DNA of 64,000 bases from assembly GCA_963713625.1 (NCBI GenBank), contig CAVQMN010000008.1, forward strand, positions 434,001 to 498,000. The letters run 5' to 3'. Positions within the stretch are counted from its first letter, which is position 1. Every line of letters begins with the position of its first letter. The translations under genes and the position numbers were made by a program. The notes below the pieces were generated by a model. The model saw only the letters and a program-made list of their open reading frames with translations. It did not search any database and had not been told where the DNA came from. Source of the stretch: Bog-756 sp963713625 (GTDB taxonomy: Bacteria > Actinomycetota > Acidimicrobiia > Acidimicrobiales > RAAP-2). This document shows, in pieces, positions 42,308 through 50,347 of this stretch.

Positions 42308-43594
42308 CTATGCCGTGGAGTCGGGGAAGAAGCGGGGCAGGAAGCGGCGGTTGGCCGACAGCAGCGTGTCGGCCAGCTGTTCGGCTTTCGGGTACTGCCC
42401 GACCAGAGGGTTGGCCACCAGAGCCCGGATCACCGTGTCGCGGCTGCCCGACATCGACGCCTCGACGGCCAGTCGCTCGTAGGCCTTGCAGTGCGCCACC
42501 AGTCCGGCCATCTCGGGGACCAGGGGGCGTTGGGGCAGCGGGTGGGCACCGTCGCGGTCCACGGTACAGGGAATCTCGACCACCGCGTCATCCGGCAGGT
42601 CGGGCAGGGCGCCGTCGTTGCGCACATCGACCACCTGGACGTCGCCGGTGCCCGCGTGCAGCGACGCGATCAGCCGGACCGCGGCCTCGGAGTAGAACGC
42701 GCCCCCGCGGTACGAGAGCTTGTCGGGTTTGGTGACGAGCTGCGGATCGCGGTACTCGGCCAGGAGCTCGGCCTCGAGTTCGGCCACCACTTCGGCCCGC
42801 GACCGCCAGCCCGGGGCGGCCTGTTCGGCCAGGTTCTGGTCGAGGCAGTAGTAGTAGTGCAGGTAGTAGGAAGGAAGCGCCCCGAGGAGACGGAGCAGCC
42901 CGGACGGGACGCCGCTCTCCAGCTCGAGCTCCGGGCCGAATCGGTCGAGCAACTCGGGCATCCGGTCGACCCCGTCGACCGTGGCCGACCTGGCCCAGGT
43001 CAGATGATTGAGGCCGACATGTTCGAGCTCCACGGTGTCGGGGTCGACACCGAGATAGTGCCCGATCCGACGCTGGACGTGGATGGCGACATTGCACAGC
43101 CCGACGGCCCGGTGCCCCTCGTCGGCCAGGGCCTGGGTCACGATGCCGACCGGATTGGTGAAGTCGACGACCCAGGCACCGGCCGCGGCCCGGTTGGCCG
43201 TCTCTTCGGCGATCTCGAGGACCAGGGGAACGGTGCGGAGGGCCTTGGCCAATCCGCCCGGCCCGGTGGTTTCCTGGCCCAGGCAGCCGTACCCGATCGG
43301 GAGGGTCTCGTCGGTGTGACGGGCCGCCTGCCCTCCGACCCGTAGCTGGACGACAACGAAGTCGGCCCCGTCGATGGCCCGTGCCCGGTCGTCCGTGGTA
43401 ACCAGTTCCCCGGCCCAGCCCCGATGGCGCAGGATGCGGCCGGCCAGTCCTCCGACCACCTCCAAGCGCTCCGTGTCCGGGTCGAGCAGAACCAACTCGT
43501 CGACCACCAACCGCTCCTCGTGAGCACACAGGCTGTCGACGAGCTCGGGCGTGTACGTGCTCCCACCGCCGATGACGGCCACCTTGGTTCCCAC
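42308..43594 (-). CDS. GH4 family NAD/Mn-dependent 6-phospho-glycosidase
   Basis: The 428-residue enzyme has KVAVIGGGSTYTPELVDSL (NAD-binding start of GH4), GQETTGPGGLAKALRTVP, VDFTNPVGIVTQA, metal ligand Cys in GLCNVAIHVQ and metal ligand His in GLNHLTW. These fit the 6-phospho-beta-glucosidase branch, which cleaves phosphorylated disaccharides by an oxidation-elimination mechanism with NAD+ and Mn2+. No PTS genes are nearby; the divergent sugar kinase (22 bp between starts) may supply the phosphosugar. The ATG start gives full family length. The exact glycoside is unknown. Confidence 0.92.
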   Translation of the reverse strand: MGTKVAVIGGGSTYTPELVDSLCAHEERLVVDELVLLDPDTERLEVVGGLAGRILRHRGWAGELVTTDDRARAIDGADFVVVQLRVGGQAARHTDETLPIGYGCLGQETTGPGGLAKALRTVPLVLEIAEETANRAAAGAWVVDFTNPVGIVTQALADEGHRAVGLCNVAIHVQRRIGHYLGVDPDTVELEHVGLNHLTWARSATVDGVDRMPELLDRFGPELELESGVPSGLLRLLGALPSYYLHYYYCLDQNLAEQAAPGWRSRAEVVAELEAELLAEYRDPQLVTKPDKLSYRGGAFYSEAAVRLIASLHAGTGDVQVVDVRNDGALPDLPDDAVVEIPCTVDRDGAHPLPQRPLVPEMAGLVAHCKAYERLAVEASMSGSRDTVIRALVANPLVGQYPKAEQLADTLLSANRRFLPRFFPDSTA

Positions 43595-43616
43595 GCATGG
43601 AACGTAACATCACCGG

Positions 43617-44657
43617 ATGGCCGAGGAACGGGGGGGTCGAATCACAGGCGGAGGCGACAGCACGACCCTGATCCTGGCCGTCGACGGCGGGGCGTCGAAG
43701 ACCGATGTGTGGGTGGTCGACGGTGACGGCACCGTGCTCGGGACGGCCCGGGGAGCCGGGTCGAACCACCAATTCTCAGGGCTCGAAGGGGCCATGGACT
43801 CGCTCGAAGTCACCATACGGGCCGCACTGCAGGCCGCCGGCGCCGACACCGAGGCCCGCCCCGCAGTCCACACCGGCGCGTACTGCCTGGCCGGAGTGGA
43901 TCTCCCTGTGGACGAGGAGCGGTTGGGGGCGGCCATCGGGGAACGGGGGTGGAGCTCGGTCGATCTCCTCCGCAACGACACGCTCGCCGTGCTCCGGGCC
44001 GGGACCCGGTCGGGCTGGGGCGTGGGCGTGGTGTGCGGCTCAGGGCTCAACTGTGTCGGCCTCGGACCCGACGGTGCCCTCGAGCGGTTCCCCTCATTGG
44101 CCGAGCTCTCGGGCGATTTCACCCCCGGCGGTTCGTGGCTCGGGGTCAGGGCCCTCGGACTGGCCCTCCGGTCGCGGGACGGACGCGGCGGGCCCACGGC
44201 CCTGGCCCAACTGGTCCCGGCGCACTTCGGCCTCCCCGATCCGGAGGCGGTGCTGTCCGCCGTCTACACCGGCGGGCTCGAGTACGGACGCTTGTTCGAA
44301 CTGGCCCGGGTCTGCCTCGCCGCCGCCGCCGCAGGCGACGCCGCCGCGGCCGGCGCCGCCGGCCTACTGGGCGACGAGGTGGCGGCCATGATCACGGCCA
44401 TGGTCGGACGCCTCGGGGTGGGCGGCCAGGAGGTGGAAGTGGTCCTGGGCGGCGGCATCTTCGACAGCGACTATGCCGGATTCGCCGAGCGGGTCCAGAC
44501 CGGCGTGCTGGCCGTGGCGCCGGGGGCCCGGTTCCGAAGGCTGGACACCGCCCCGGTCCTCGGCGCGGCCCTCCTCGGACTCGACGCACTCGGGGCATCG
44601 ACCCCGGTCGAGACCCGCCTCCGGGCCACCGCCCCCGGGGTCGAGACCACCGGGTGA
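43617..44657 (+). CDS. BadF/BadG-type sugar kinase (N-acetylglucosamine kinase-like)
   Basis: The 346-residue ASKHA-fold kinase has LILAVDGGASKTDVWVVDGDG (phosphate 1 loop), NDTLAVLRAGT, WGVGVVCGSGLNCVG (phosphate 2) and EVEVVLGGGIFDSD (adenosine region). This matches the BadF/BadG/BcrA/BcrD family members that phosphorylate N-acetylglucosamine and related sugars. A low-complexity Ala run lies near residue 240. The gene is divergent from the GH4 enzyme, sharing a 22-bp gap that must contain both ribosome sites, and probably both are induced together. It converges with the lumazine synthase gene. Confidence 0.88.
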   Translation: MAEERGGRITGGGDSTTLILAVDGGASKTDVWVVDGDGTVLGTARGAGSNHQFSGLEGAMDSLEVTIRAALQAAGADTEARPAVHTGAYCLAGVDLPVDEERLGAAIGERGWSSVDLLRNDTLAVLRAGTRSGWGVGVVCGSGLNCVGLGPDGALERFPSLAELSGDFTPGGSWLGVRALGLALRSRDGRGGPTALAQLVPAHFGLPDPEAVLSAVYTGGLEYGRLFELARVCLAAAAAGDAAAAGAAGLLGDEVAAMITAMVGRLGVGGQEVEVVLGGGIFDSDYAGFAERVQTGVLAVAPGARFRRLDTAPVLGAALLGLDALGASTPVETRLRATAPGVETTG

Positions 44658-44687
44658 GCCGGACCTGGCCAGATTTTCCGACGCCGG

Positions 44688-45170
44688 TCAGGAGGCCACG
44701 GCCGCGACCGGAAGGCGGGCCAGGCACCGGACCGTCTCGGCGCAGGCCCGGGCGGCTTCGGCCCCCTTCACCTCGAAGTGATCGCCGAAGAACCGGATGT
44801 GGTCGCCGTGCGCGTGGAAGTGATGTGGGGTCAGTACCGCCGAGATGACCGGCACCTCGGTCTCCAACTGGACGTCCATCAATCCCTTGATGACCGCCTC
44901 GGCCACGAACTCGTGCCGGTAGATGCCTCCGTCGACCACCAGTCCGGCTCCGACCACGGCCGCGTAGAGCCCGCTGCGGGCCAGGCGTTTGACGTGGAGG
45001 GGGATCTCGAACGCTCCCGGTACCCGGAACAGGTCGACCCGGTCGGCGCCCACGCCGAGACCGGCTATCTCCGTCATGAACGAATGCCGGCAGCGATCGA
45101 CGATCTCCTCGTGCCACATGGACTGGACGAAGGCCAGGCGGACGCTCGTGCCGTGTTCCCGATCTGTCAT
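44688..45170 (-). CDS. ribH2: 6,7-dimethyl-8-ribityllumazine synthase, RibH2 type
   Basis: The 160-residue protein has WHEEIVDRCRHSF, VPGAFEIPLHVKRLA, GLVVDGGIYRHEFVAEAVI and the C-terminal TPHHFHAHGDHIRFFGDHF. The His-rich motif is the hallmark of the Brucella/Mesorhizobium RibH2 group (decameric), distinct from the icosahedral RibH1 of the normal riboflavin pathway. It condenses 5-amino-6-ribitylaminouracil with 3,4-dihydroxybutanone 4-phosphate. No other rib genes are near. It is divergent from a TetR regulator across an AT-rich palindrome, suggesting inducible rather than housekeeping expression. It may be a second synthase or a lumazine/flavin-binding protein. Confidence 0.9.
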   Translation of the reverse strand: MTDREHGTSVRLAFVQSMWHEEIVDRCRHSFMTEIAGLGVGADRVDLFRVPGAFEIPLHVKRLARSGLYAAVVGAGLVVDGGIYRHEFVAEAVIKGLMDVQLETEVPVISAVLTPHHFHAHGDHIRFFGDHFEVKGAEAARACAETVRCLARLPVAAVAS

Positions 45171-45201
45171 CCCGACTCCCGCTCTTCTCGTCGATCACCT
45201 A

Positions 45202-45218
45202 CTAGAATATATTTCTAG
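45202..45218. promoter_or_regulatory. AT-rich palindrome, probable TetR operator
   Basis: CTAGAA-TATAT-TTCTAG is a 6+6 inverted repeat in a very AT-rich island (about 45197-45228) inside GC-rich DNA, followed by a second overlapping TTCTAGAA palindrome (45213-45220). It lies 31 bp upstream of the lumazine synthase start and 91 bp upstream of the TetR start, the standard place for an autoregulatory operator with overlapping -10 regions. Confidence 0.65.
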
Positions 45219-45243
45219 AATATTCCTCTATCAACGCCATGTC

Positions 45244-45295
45244 CAGGGACGATGGCCAGGGACGATGGCCAGCGACGTGGGCCGGGGACGATGGC
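45244..45295. repeat. Four tandem 13-bp repeats before the TetR gene
   Basis: CAGGGACGATGGC at 45244 and 45257, a variant CAGCGACGTGGGC at 45270 and CGGGGACGATGGC at 45283, exactly 13 bp apart. The array lies between the operator and the ribosome site of the TetR gene. Confidence 0.9.
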
Positions 45296-45309
45296 CGAGG
45301 AGACCGTGC

Positions 45310-45906
45310 ATGCCCAAACCAGTCACACCGTCAGGGGAGCAACGGCGATCGGAGATCCTCGATGCCGCGCTCCGGTGCTTCAACCGCCTCGGCATCTCCC
45401 GGACCACCATCGACGACATCCGGGCCGAGTCGGGTGCCAGCATCGGGAGCATTTACCACCAGTTCGCATCGAAGGACGACATCGTGTCCTCCCTCTACTG
45501 TCAGGCGGTCTCGGTCTATCGCGATGGACTCACCGGTGCCCTCGGTGCGCACCCGGACCCGCGCCGGGCCGTCGAGGCCGCCGTGGACTTTCACGTGCAG
45601 TGGATCGATTCGCATCGGGCCCTGGCCCGCATCATGCTCCGGTGGGACGAATCCGAACTGTCCGAGGACGGTCGGCGGATGCTCGCCAAGGAGACCCGGC
45701 GCTTCAGTGTCGAGTTGGGCCGGTGGCTCAAGGAGGCGGTGGGCACCGGAGCCATCCGGCCCATGTCCCACGAGGTCTCTGCCGCGCTGTTCATCGGCCC
45801 GCTCCTCGACTACGGACGACGGATGGTGCTCACCACCACCGCCCGCCCGCTGACGGAAGGATGCGGTCCGTTGGCCGACGGGATCTGGCGGGCGCTGGCC
45901 GTCTGA
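45310..45906 (+). CDS. TetR-family transcriptional regulator
   Basis: The 198-residue regulator has an N-terminal TetR helix-turn-helix, RRSEILDAALRCFNRLGISR followed by TTIDDIRAESGASIGSIYHQF (about 10-50), and a helical ligand-binding domain with VDFHVQWIDSHRALARIML. ATG 45310 has GAGGAG 8 nt upstream; a long open frame upstream is not coding. It is divergent from the RibH2-type gene and probably represses it and itself through the palindrome at 45202-45218. The inducing ligand is unknown. Confidence 0.93.
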   Translation: MPKPVTPSGEQRRSEILDAALRCFNRLGISRTTIDDIRAESGASIGSIYHQFASKDDIVSSLYCQAVSVYRDGLTGALGAHPDPRRAVEAAVDFHVQWIDSHRALARIMLRWDESELSEDGRRMLAKETRRFSVELGRWLKEAVGTGAIRPMSHEVSAALFIGPLLDYGRRMVLTTTARPLTEGCGPLADGIWRALAV

Positions 45907-45966
45907 CGCGTTGGGGCCGGAACGGCGGAGCCGGAGGGACCGAACCGGGCGGGATAGATTGGGGCA

Positions 45967-46908
45967 GTGACCGACGAGTTCCTTCTCTTCGCCGGCTCTG
46001 CCAGCCGGAAGCTCGGAGGAGCGATCGCCGACTACCTCGAGCGTCCGCTCAGCGCCGGCGAGACGCTCAGGTTTTCGGAGGGCAACCTCTTCGTCCGGGT
46101 CCTCGACAACGTGCGCGGCCGGAACGTCTTCCTGGTCCAGGGGACAGCCTTCCCGGCCAACGACAACTTCATGGAGCTGCTCTTCTGGATCGATGCGTTG
46201 AAGCGGGCCAGCGCGGCGTCGGTCACCGCGGTGATCCCGTACTTCAGCTATGCCAAGGGCGACAAGAAGGACGAGCCGCGGGTCTCCATACGGGCCCGGG
46301 TGTGCGCCGACGCCATCGAAGCGGCGGGCGTCGACCGGGTGATCACGCTCGACCTCCACGCTCCCCAGGTGCAGGGCTTCTTCAAGGTCCCCGTCGACGA
46401 TCTCTACGCGCTTCCCGTACTCTGCGATGTCATCGCCACCAAGGCCCTCCCCGACCTGGTCGTCGTCGCCCCCGATGCCGGATTCGCCAAAAAGGCGCGC
46501 CAGTGGTCCGAGCGGCTGGGTGCCCCCTTGGCCATCGCCGACAAACGGCGGGTCGACCACTCTGAGACGGCGGAGGTCACCGAGCTGATCGGCTCCGTCG
46601 ATGGCTGTACGGCACTGATCGTGGACGACTTCACCATTTCGGCGGGGACACTGGTCGATGCCGCCCGTGTCCTCGTGGAGCGGGGCGCCCACTCCGTGTA
46701 CGCCGCAGTGAGCCACGGGCTGCTGGCCGGGCCGGCCATCGATCGGATCGACCGGAGCCCCATCAAGCGGCTGTTCATGACCGACAGCGTGGAGACCCAG
46801 CCCGTCGCCCTCTCGCCGAAGGTGGAGATCGTCTCAGTCGCCGGCCTCCTGGGCGAGGCGATCCGTCGGATCGCCAACCGGGAGAGCGTTTCGGTGCTCT
46901 TCACCTGA
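45967..46908 (+). CDS. prs: Ribose-phosphate pyrophosphokinase (PRPP synthetase), divergent type
   Basis: The 313-residue protein has two Rossmann-like halves: LLFAGSASRKLGGAIADYL, GTAFPANDNFMELLFWIDAL, PYFSYAKGDKKDEPRVSIRA, VITLDLHAPQVQGFF, the catalytic-loop KRR in ADKRRVDHS and the PRPP loop VDDFTISAGTLVDAA. Several signature residues differ from canonical PrsA (YFGYARQDRK becomes YFSYAKGDKKD; DDMIDTAGT becomes DDFTISAGT), so it is likely a paralogue of the housekeeping enzyme. It makes PRPP from ribose 5-phosphate and ATP. The GTG start is in place. It is monocistronic and convergent with the helicase. Confidence 0.85.
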   Translation: MTDEFLLFAGSASRKLGGAIADYLERPLSAGETLRFSEGNLFVRVLDNVRGRNVFLVQGTAFPANDNFMELLFWIDALKRASAASVTAVIPYFSYAKGDKKDEPRVSIRARVCADAIEAAGVDRVITLDLHAPQVQGFFKVPVDDLYALPVLCDVIATKALPDLVVVAPDAGFAKKARQWSERLGAPLAIADKRRVDHSETAEVTELIGSVDGCTALIVDDFTISAGTLVDAARVLVERGAHSVYAAVSHGLLAGPAIDRIDRSPIKRLFMTDSVETQPVALSPKVEIVSVAGLLGEAIRRIANRESVSVLFT

Positions 46909-46925
46909 CGTCCTCTGACTGCCCG

Positions 46926-48989
46926 CTACCCGACGTCGGCTTCCCCACCTCCGTGGCCGTGGCTCCCGACCTGCAGAGCTTCGGGAAGCGGCAAGGCGTG
47001 GACAATGCTGAGATGCCGGATCGGCCGTGTCATGGCCACATAGAGCAGCCGCAGGCCACGCACGTCCGACCCGGCGATGGCATCGGGCTCGACGACGACC
47101 ACGGCGTCGAACTCCAGTCCCTTCACGGACGGCGCGGCAACCAGGGTGATCGACTCGGTCATGCCTACACGATCGAGCTGGCCGACATCGCTCCGCTCAC
47201 GAGCCGCGGCCGTCGCCGCGGCCATGTGCTCGGGGGCGACGACCAAACCGACCATGAACCCCTCGTCGACCAGCTTGCCTGCCTCCGACAGGCTTTCGGC
47301 GAAGAGCAGGTCGGGGTCGACCCTGGTGACCCGGGGACTCCGCCGTCCGACACGGATCGACCGGGTCGGCTTCACCTGCGGGGCGGCGGCGGGCAGCAGT
47401 CTGGAAGCGAGGTCGAGCACCTGCCCTGGCGCCCGATACCCGAGCGTGAGCTCGTCCTGCCGGCGGGCGGAGGTGGTCGGCAGGTGGCGGAGGATCTCGT
47501 CCCAGCTGTCGTAGGTCCATGCGCCGGTGGCCTGGGCCAGGTCGCCCAACACGGTGAGCGAACCGGTGGGGGCCCGGCGGGCCATCATCCTGAACTGCAT
47601 CGGGCTGAGATCCTGGGCTTCGTCGATCACGATATGGCCGTAGGAGGGGGGGCGACCGTTGATAAGCGCGTGGGCCTCGTCGAGCAGGGCAAGATCGTCC
47701 CTCGTCCAACCCGAGGTCCCCCGTCTCCCCGGGCGCTGGAGGAGGAGGTGGCACTCCGAGTCGCTCAGGCGACCTTCGGCCGCCCGGGCCAACCGCTCCT
47801 CGCTGCGCAGGAGGTCACGCACCAGCGCGGCGGGTGACACCGACGGCCACACCTGGTCGACCAGATTCCGGAACACCGGAGTGGCCGAGACCTCGCGCTC
47901 CAGCCACGGCTCGTTGGCCTCGAACCGGCCCGACGCCCGCAGCCGCTGTCTGATCAGGGCCACCAGTCTCGACCGCAGTGCGGCCCGCCCGGCCTTGTAG
48001 GGCGCCGGGGTCTCGGCGATGGAGTCCACCAGCTCGTTGATGGCCGCGGCCGGTACCATGCAGCTGGCAAACCGGGCCGGGATGTTCACATCGTTCCCGA
48101 CGTGATGGCGACGGAGGCGCAGGTGGGCGGCCAGGACGTCGGCCATGCGCGGATCGCCCTTGAGCCGACGGACATCGAGCGTGTCTTCCCGTTCCGCCCG
48201 GGCGTGGGCTGCGATCTCCGAGATGGTCGTCTGGATCACGGCCTCCTCACCCAGCGACGGGAGCACCTGGGAGATGTACCGCAAGAAGGCCCGGCTCGGC
48301 CCGATGACCAGCACGCCGGCCCGGGAGAGCGCCGGGTGGTTGTAGAGCAGGAAGGCGGCCCGATGCAGTCCGACCGCCGTCTTGCCTGTCCCGGGGCCGC
48401 CTTGGACAGCGATCAGTTCCTCGAGCGGAGCACGGATGATCTCGTCCTGTTCGGCTTGGATGGTGGCGACGATGTCGAGCATCTCACCGGTCCGCGCCCG
48501 CTCCAGTTCGGCCAGGAGCGCGTCACCGCCCCGGAGCCGGGTACTCGACCCGTCGCCATCGGTCTCCCCGAAGAGATCGTCGGCGACGGCGATCACCTTC
48601 CGACGGTCCACCATCACCTGGCGTCGCCTGGTCAATCCGAAGGTATCGTCCGCCCGCGCCCGGTAGAAAGGTACCGAGACAGGGGCGCGCCAGTCGACCA
48701 CCACGGGGTCCCCGAGCCGGTCCTCGACATGACGTCGCCCGATGTGCCATGACCGTTCATGCCCATCGATGCGCCCGAAGAGCAGCGGGCGCGGACTCTC
48801 GGCGAGAACGGCGACCCGTTGGACCAATGCCGCCTGATAATCGAGGTCGGGATTTCCCGCACTTCGCACATCGTCGAGCAGGCCCTCGGCTCGTGTCCGC
48901 ATCTCCGACAGCGCCCGGTGGGCCTGATCCAAATGGCTCTGTTCCACGAGGAGCTCGGGGTCCCCGTCCGGAGCGGGAGGGGTCACCAC
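46926..48989 (-). CDS. helR: HelD/HelR-like RNA polymerase-associated helicase
   Basis: The 687-residue UvrD-like superfamily 1 protein has an N-terminal coiled region (about 10-65), Walker A GGPGTGKTA (197-205), HIVIDEAQDLSPMQFRMM (Walker B), TVLGDLAQATG and a C-terminal KGLEFDAVVVVEPD and LLYVAMTRP. The N-terminal arm plus split ATPase is the HelD architecture: these proteins remove stalled RNA polymerase from DNA, and actinobacterial HelR confers rifampicin tolerance. The two adjacent GTG codons at 48989 and 48986 are both possible starts; the ribosome site is weak. The leader between here and 49209 contains a promoter, a 21-codon frame and a terminator, so expression is probably controlled by attenuation. 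Confidence 0.88.
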   Translation of the reverse strand: MVTPPAPDGDPELLVEQSHLDQAHRALSEMRTRAEGLLDDVRSAGNPDLDYQAALVQRVAVLAESPRPLLFGRIDGHERSWHIGRRHVEDRLGDPVVVDWRAPVSVPFYRARADDTFGLTRRRQVMVDRRKVIAVADDLFGETDGDGSSTRLRGGDALLAELERARTGEMLDIVATIQAEQDEIIRAPLEELIAVQGGPGTGKTAVGLHRAAFLLYNHPALSRAGVLVIGPSRAFLRYISQVLPSLGEEAVIQTTISEIAAHARAEREDTLDVRRLKGDPRMADVLAAHLRLRRHHVGNDVNIPARFASCMVPAAAINELVDSIAETPAPYKAGRAALRSRLVALIRQRLRASGRFEANEPWLEREVSATPVFRNLVDQVWPSVSPAALVRDLLRSEERLARAAEGRLSDSECHLLLQRPGRRGTSGWTRDDLALLDEAHALINGRPPSYGHIVIDEAQDLSPMQFRMMARRAPTGSLTVLGDLAQATGAWTYDSWDEILRHLPTTSARRQDELTLGYRAPGQVLDLASRLLPAAAPQVKPTRSIRVGRRSPRVTRVDPDLLFAESLSEAGKLVDEGFMVGLVVAPEHMAAATAAARERSDVGQLDRVGMTESITLVAAPSVKGLEFDAVVVVEPDAIAGSDVRGLRLLYVAMTRPIRHLSIVHALPLPEALQVGSHGHGGGEADVG

Positions 48990-49053
48990 GGCGCCGGGAC
49001 CACGACCACCGTCCGCGGTCCCGAGGGGTCAAACAGACCAAAAGCGGAGGCGC

Positions 49054-49077
49054 AAAAAACCCTGAACATAATCAGGG
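49054..49077 (-). terminator. Intrinsic terminator upstream of the HelR-like gene (attenuator)
   Basis: On the minus strand CCCTGA-TTATGT-TCAGGG forms a 6-bp stem with a 6-nt loop and runs straight into six T. This is the only hairpin plus T-run I found in the window. The 5' arm contains the TGA stop of the leader ORF (49074-49072). It lies 64 bp upstream of the helicase start. Confidence 0.75.
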
Positions 49078-49137
49078 AACATAACCCACCATTTCTTTGC
49101 CCCGCAACATCTCCACCTGGGAGAACTTCTTCTCCAC
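49072..49137 (-). CDS. Leader peptide ORF of the HelR-like gene
   Basis: A GTG at 49137 opens a 21-residue frame starting MEKKFSQVEMLRGKEM and ending VGYVP, with its stop inside the first arm of the terminator stem. There is a weak AAGAG ribosome-like stretch upstream. It reads like real coding DNA (no rare frames) and is AT-rich compared with the window. The placement, rather than the peptide itself, argues for a regulatory leader: a ribosome at the stop codon would prevent the terminator from folding. Confidence 0.5.
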   Translation of the reverse strand: MEKKFSQVEMLRGKEMVGYVP

Positions 49138-49181
49138 TACGACGCTCTTATTACTTTGTCAGTGGGGATCTAGTAGTCGTC

Positions 49182-49209
49182 AATATAACAAAAAACTTCA
49201 GAATTGCAA
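49182..49209 (-). promoter_or_regulatory. Sigma-70-type promoter for the HelR leader
   Basis: On the minus strand TTGCAA (49209-49204) and TATATT (49187-49182) are separated by 16 bp that include a T6 run. The -10 matches TATAAT at five of six positions; the -35 matches four of six. The predicted start is about 49175, upstream of the leader GTG at 49137. Confidence 0.6.
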
Positions 49210-49311
49210 GGGGTCTCCCACCAATTTCGGGGTAGTGACCGGGGTGGAGCCGGTGCCGGTCCCCACGCCCGGCATCCCGGACGACGATTGCACCGGATGC
49301 CGTCGGTCCCG

Positions 49312-50214
49312 TCACTCGGCCAACAATTCGGTCCGGGCGTGCTCGATCGCCTCCAGCTCATCGGTACCGGGCTCAGGAAGGCGAAGATCCAGATCATCGA
49401 TGGCGTGGACCAGGATCCCGCCCACCAGCGCCCGCAGTGCGTACTTGTGGTCGGCGGGCACGACGTACCAGGGGGCCCATGCCGTCGAGGTGGCGGTGAG
49501 GGCTTCCTCGTAGGCGACGCGGTACTGGTCCCAGTAGCGGCGCTCGGCCAGGTCCGCGGGCGACAGCTTCCACAGCTTGGACGGATCCTCCATTCGTTCC
49601 AAGAGGCGCTTCTTCTGTTCCTCGCGGGAGAGGTGCAGATAGATCTTCACGATTCGGGTCCCGTTGCGGTGCAGGTGGTGTTCGAACGCGTTGATGTCCT
49701 CGAAGCGGTCCGCCCACACCCGGTCTCCCGACCGGCGGCCGGCCGTCGGGGTCCGCCCGGGCATGAGGTCCGGATGGACCCGGACGACCAACACCTCTTC
49801 GAAGTAGGAGCGATTGAAGATCCCGATCCGTCCGCGTTCGGGGAGCGCCTTGCTGTAACGCCAGAGGAAATCATGGGCGAGCTCCTCGCCGGAGGGCTCC
49901 TTGAAGGACACGACCTGGCAACCCTGGGGGTTGACCCCCGACATCACGTGCTTGATGGTGCCGTCCTTTCCGGCCGCATCCATCCCTTGGACGAGCAGGA
50001 GCACGGACGAGCTGTCACTGGCCCACAGCAACTCCTGGGAGGCCTTCAGGTCACTGGTGAAGGAGCGGAGCTCCTCTTCGGCCAACTCCTTGGGTCGCGT
50101 GTCCGGCGACCGCAACCAGTTCGACCGGGTCGAATCGGTTGACCGGTGGTCGAGACGGGCGGACTCCCCCGGGCTGACCATCAGCTCATCGATCACCGTC
50201 TTGTCGAGCTTCAT
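49312..50214 (-). CDS. ppk2: Polyphosphate kinase 2 (PPK2) family
   Basis: The 300-residue P-loop enzyme has Walker A GMDAAGKDGTIKHV, the PPK2 motifs NRSYFEEVLVVRVHP and a lid module SREEQKKRLLERMEDPSKLW followed by RRYWDQYRVAYEEAL. The family transfers phosphate between polyphosphate and nucleotides, most often making ADP or ATP from AMP or ADP. ATG 50214 follows GGAAGGGTGG; the long frame upstream is Arg/Pro-rich and not coding. It is divergent from ThpR. The region past its stop is the HelR leader, whose terminator would also end this transcript. Confidence 0.93.
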   Translation of the reverse strand: MKLDKTVIDELMVSPGESARLDHRSTDSTRSNWLRSPDTRPKELAEEELRSFTSDLKASQELLWASDSSSVLLLVQGMDAAGKDGTIKHVMSGVNPQGCQVVSFKEPSGEELAHDFLWRYSKALPERGRIGIFNRSYFEEVLVVRVHPDLMPGRTPTAGRRSGDRVWADRFEDINAFEHHLHRNGTRIVKIYLHLSREEQKKRLLERMEDPSKLWKLSPADLAERRYWDQYRVAYEEALTATSTAWAPWYVVPADHKYALRALVGGILVHAIDDLDLRLPEPGTDELEAIEHARTELLAE

Positions 50215-50347
50215 GCACCACCCTTCCGTCGGCCATGATCCTGGCGCCCTCCCGTCCCGACGCGGCCCCCAGCGTAGGCCGACGGCTCGCTCCGACCAGC
50301 TGGTTCCGACCCGCCGACGATCCGGAAGTACGGGCAGACTTCTCTCC

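Noticed and set aside
48990..49054. Rifamycin-associated element upstream of the helicase
   Set aside because: No inverted repeat of the known type occurs just before the helicase start.
49097..49513. Plus-strand frame across the HelR leader as a gene
   Set aside because: It has no ribosome site, its second half is antisense to ppk2, and the promoter and terminator signals lie on the other strand.
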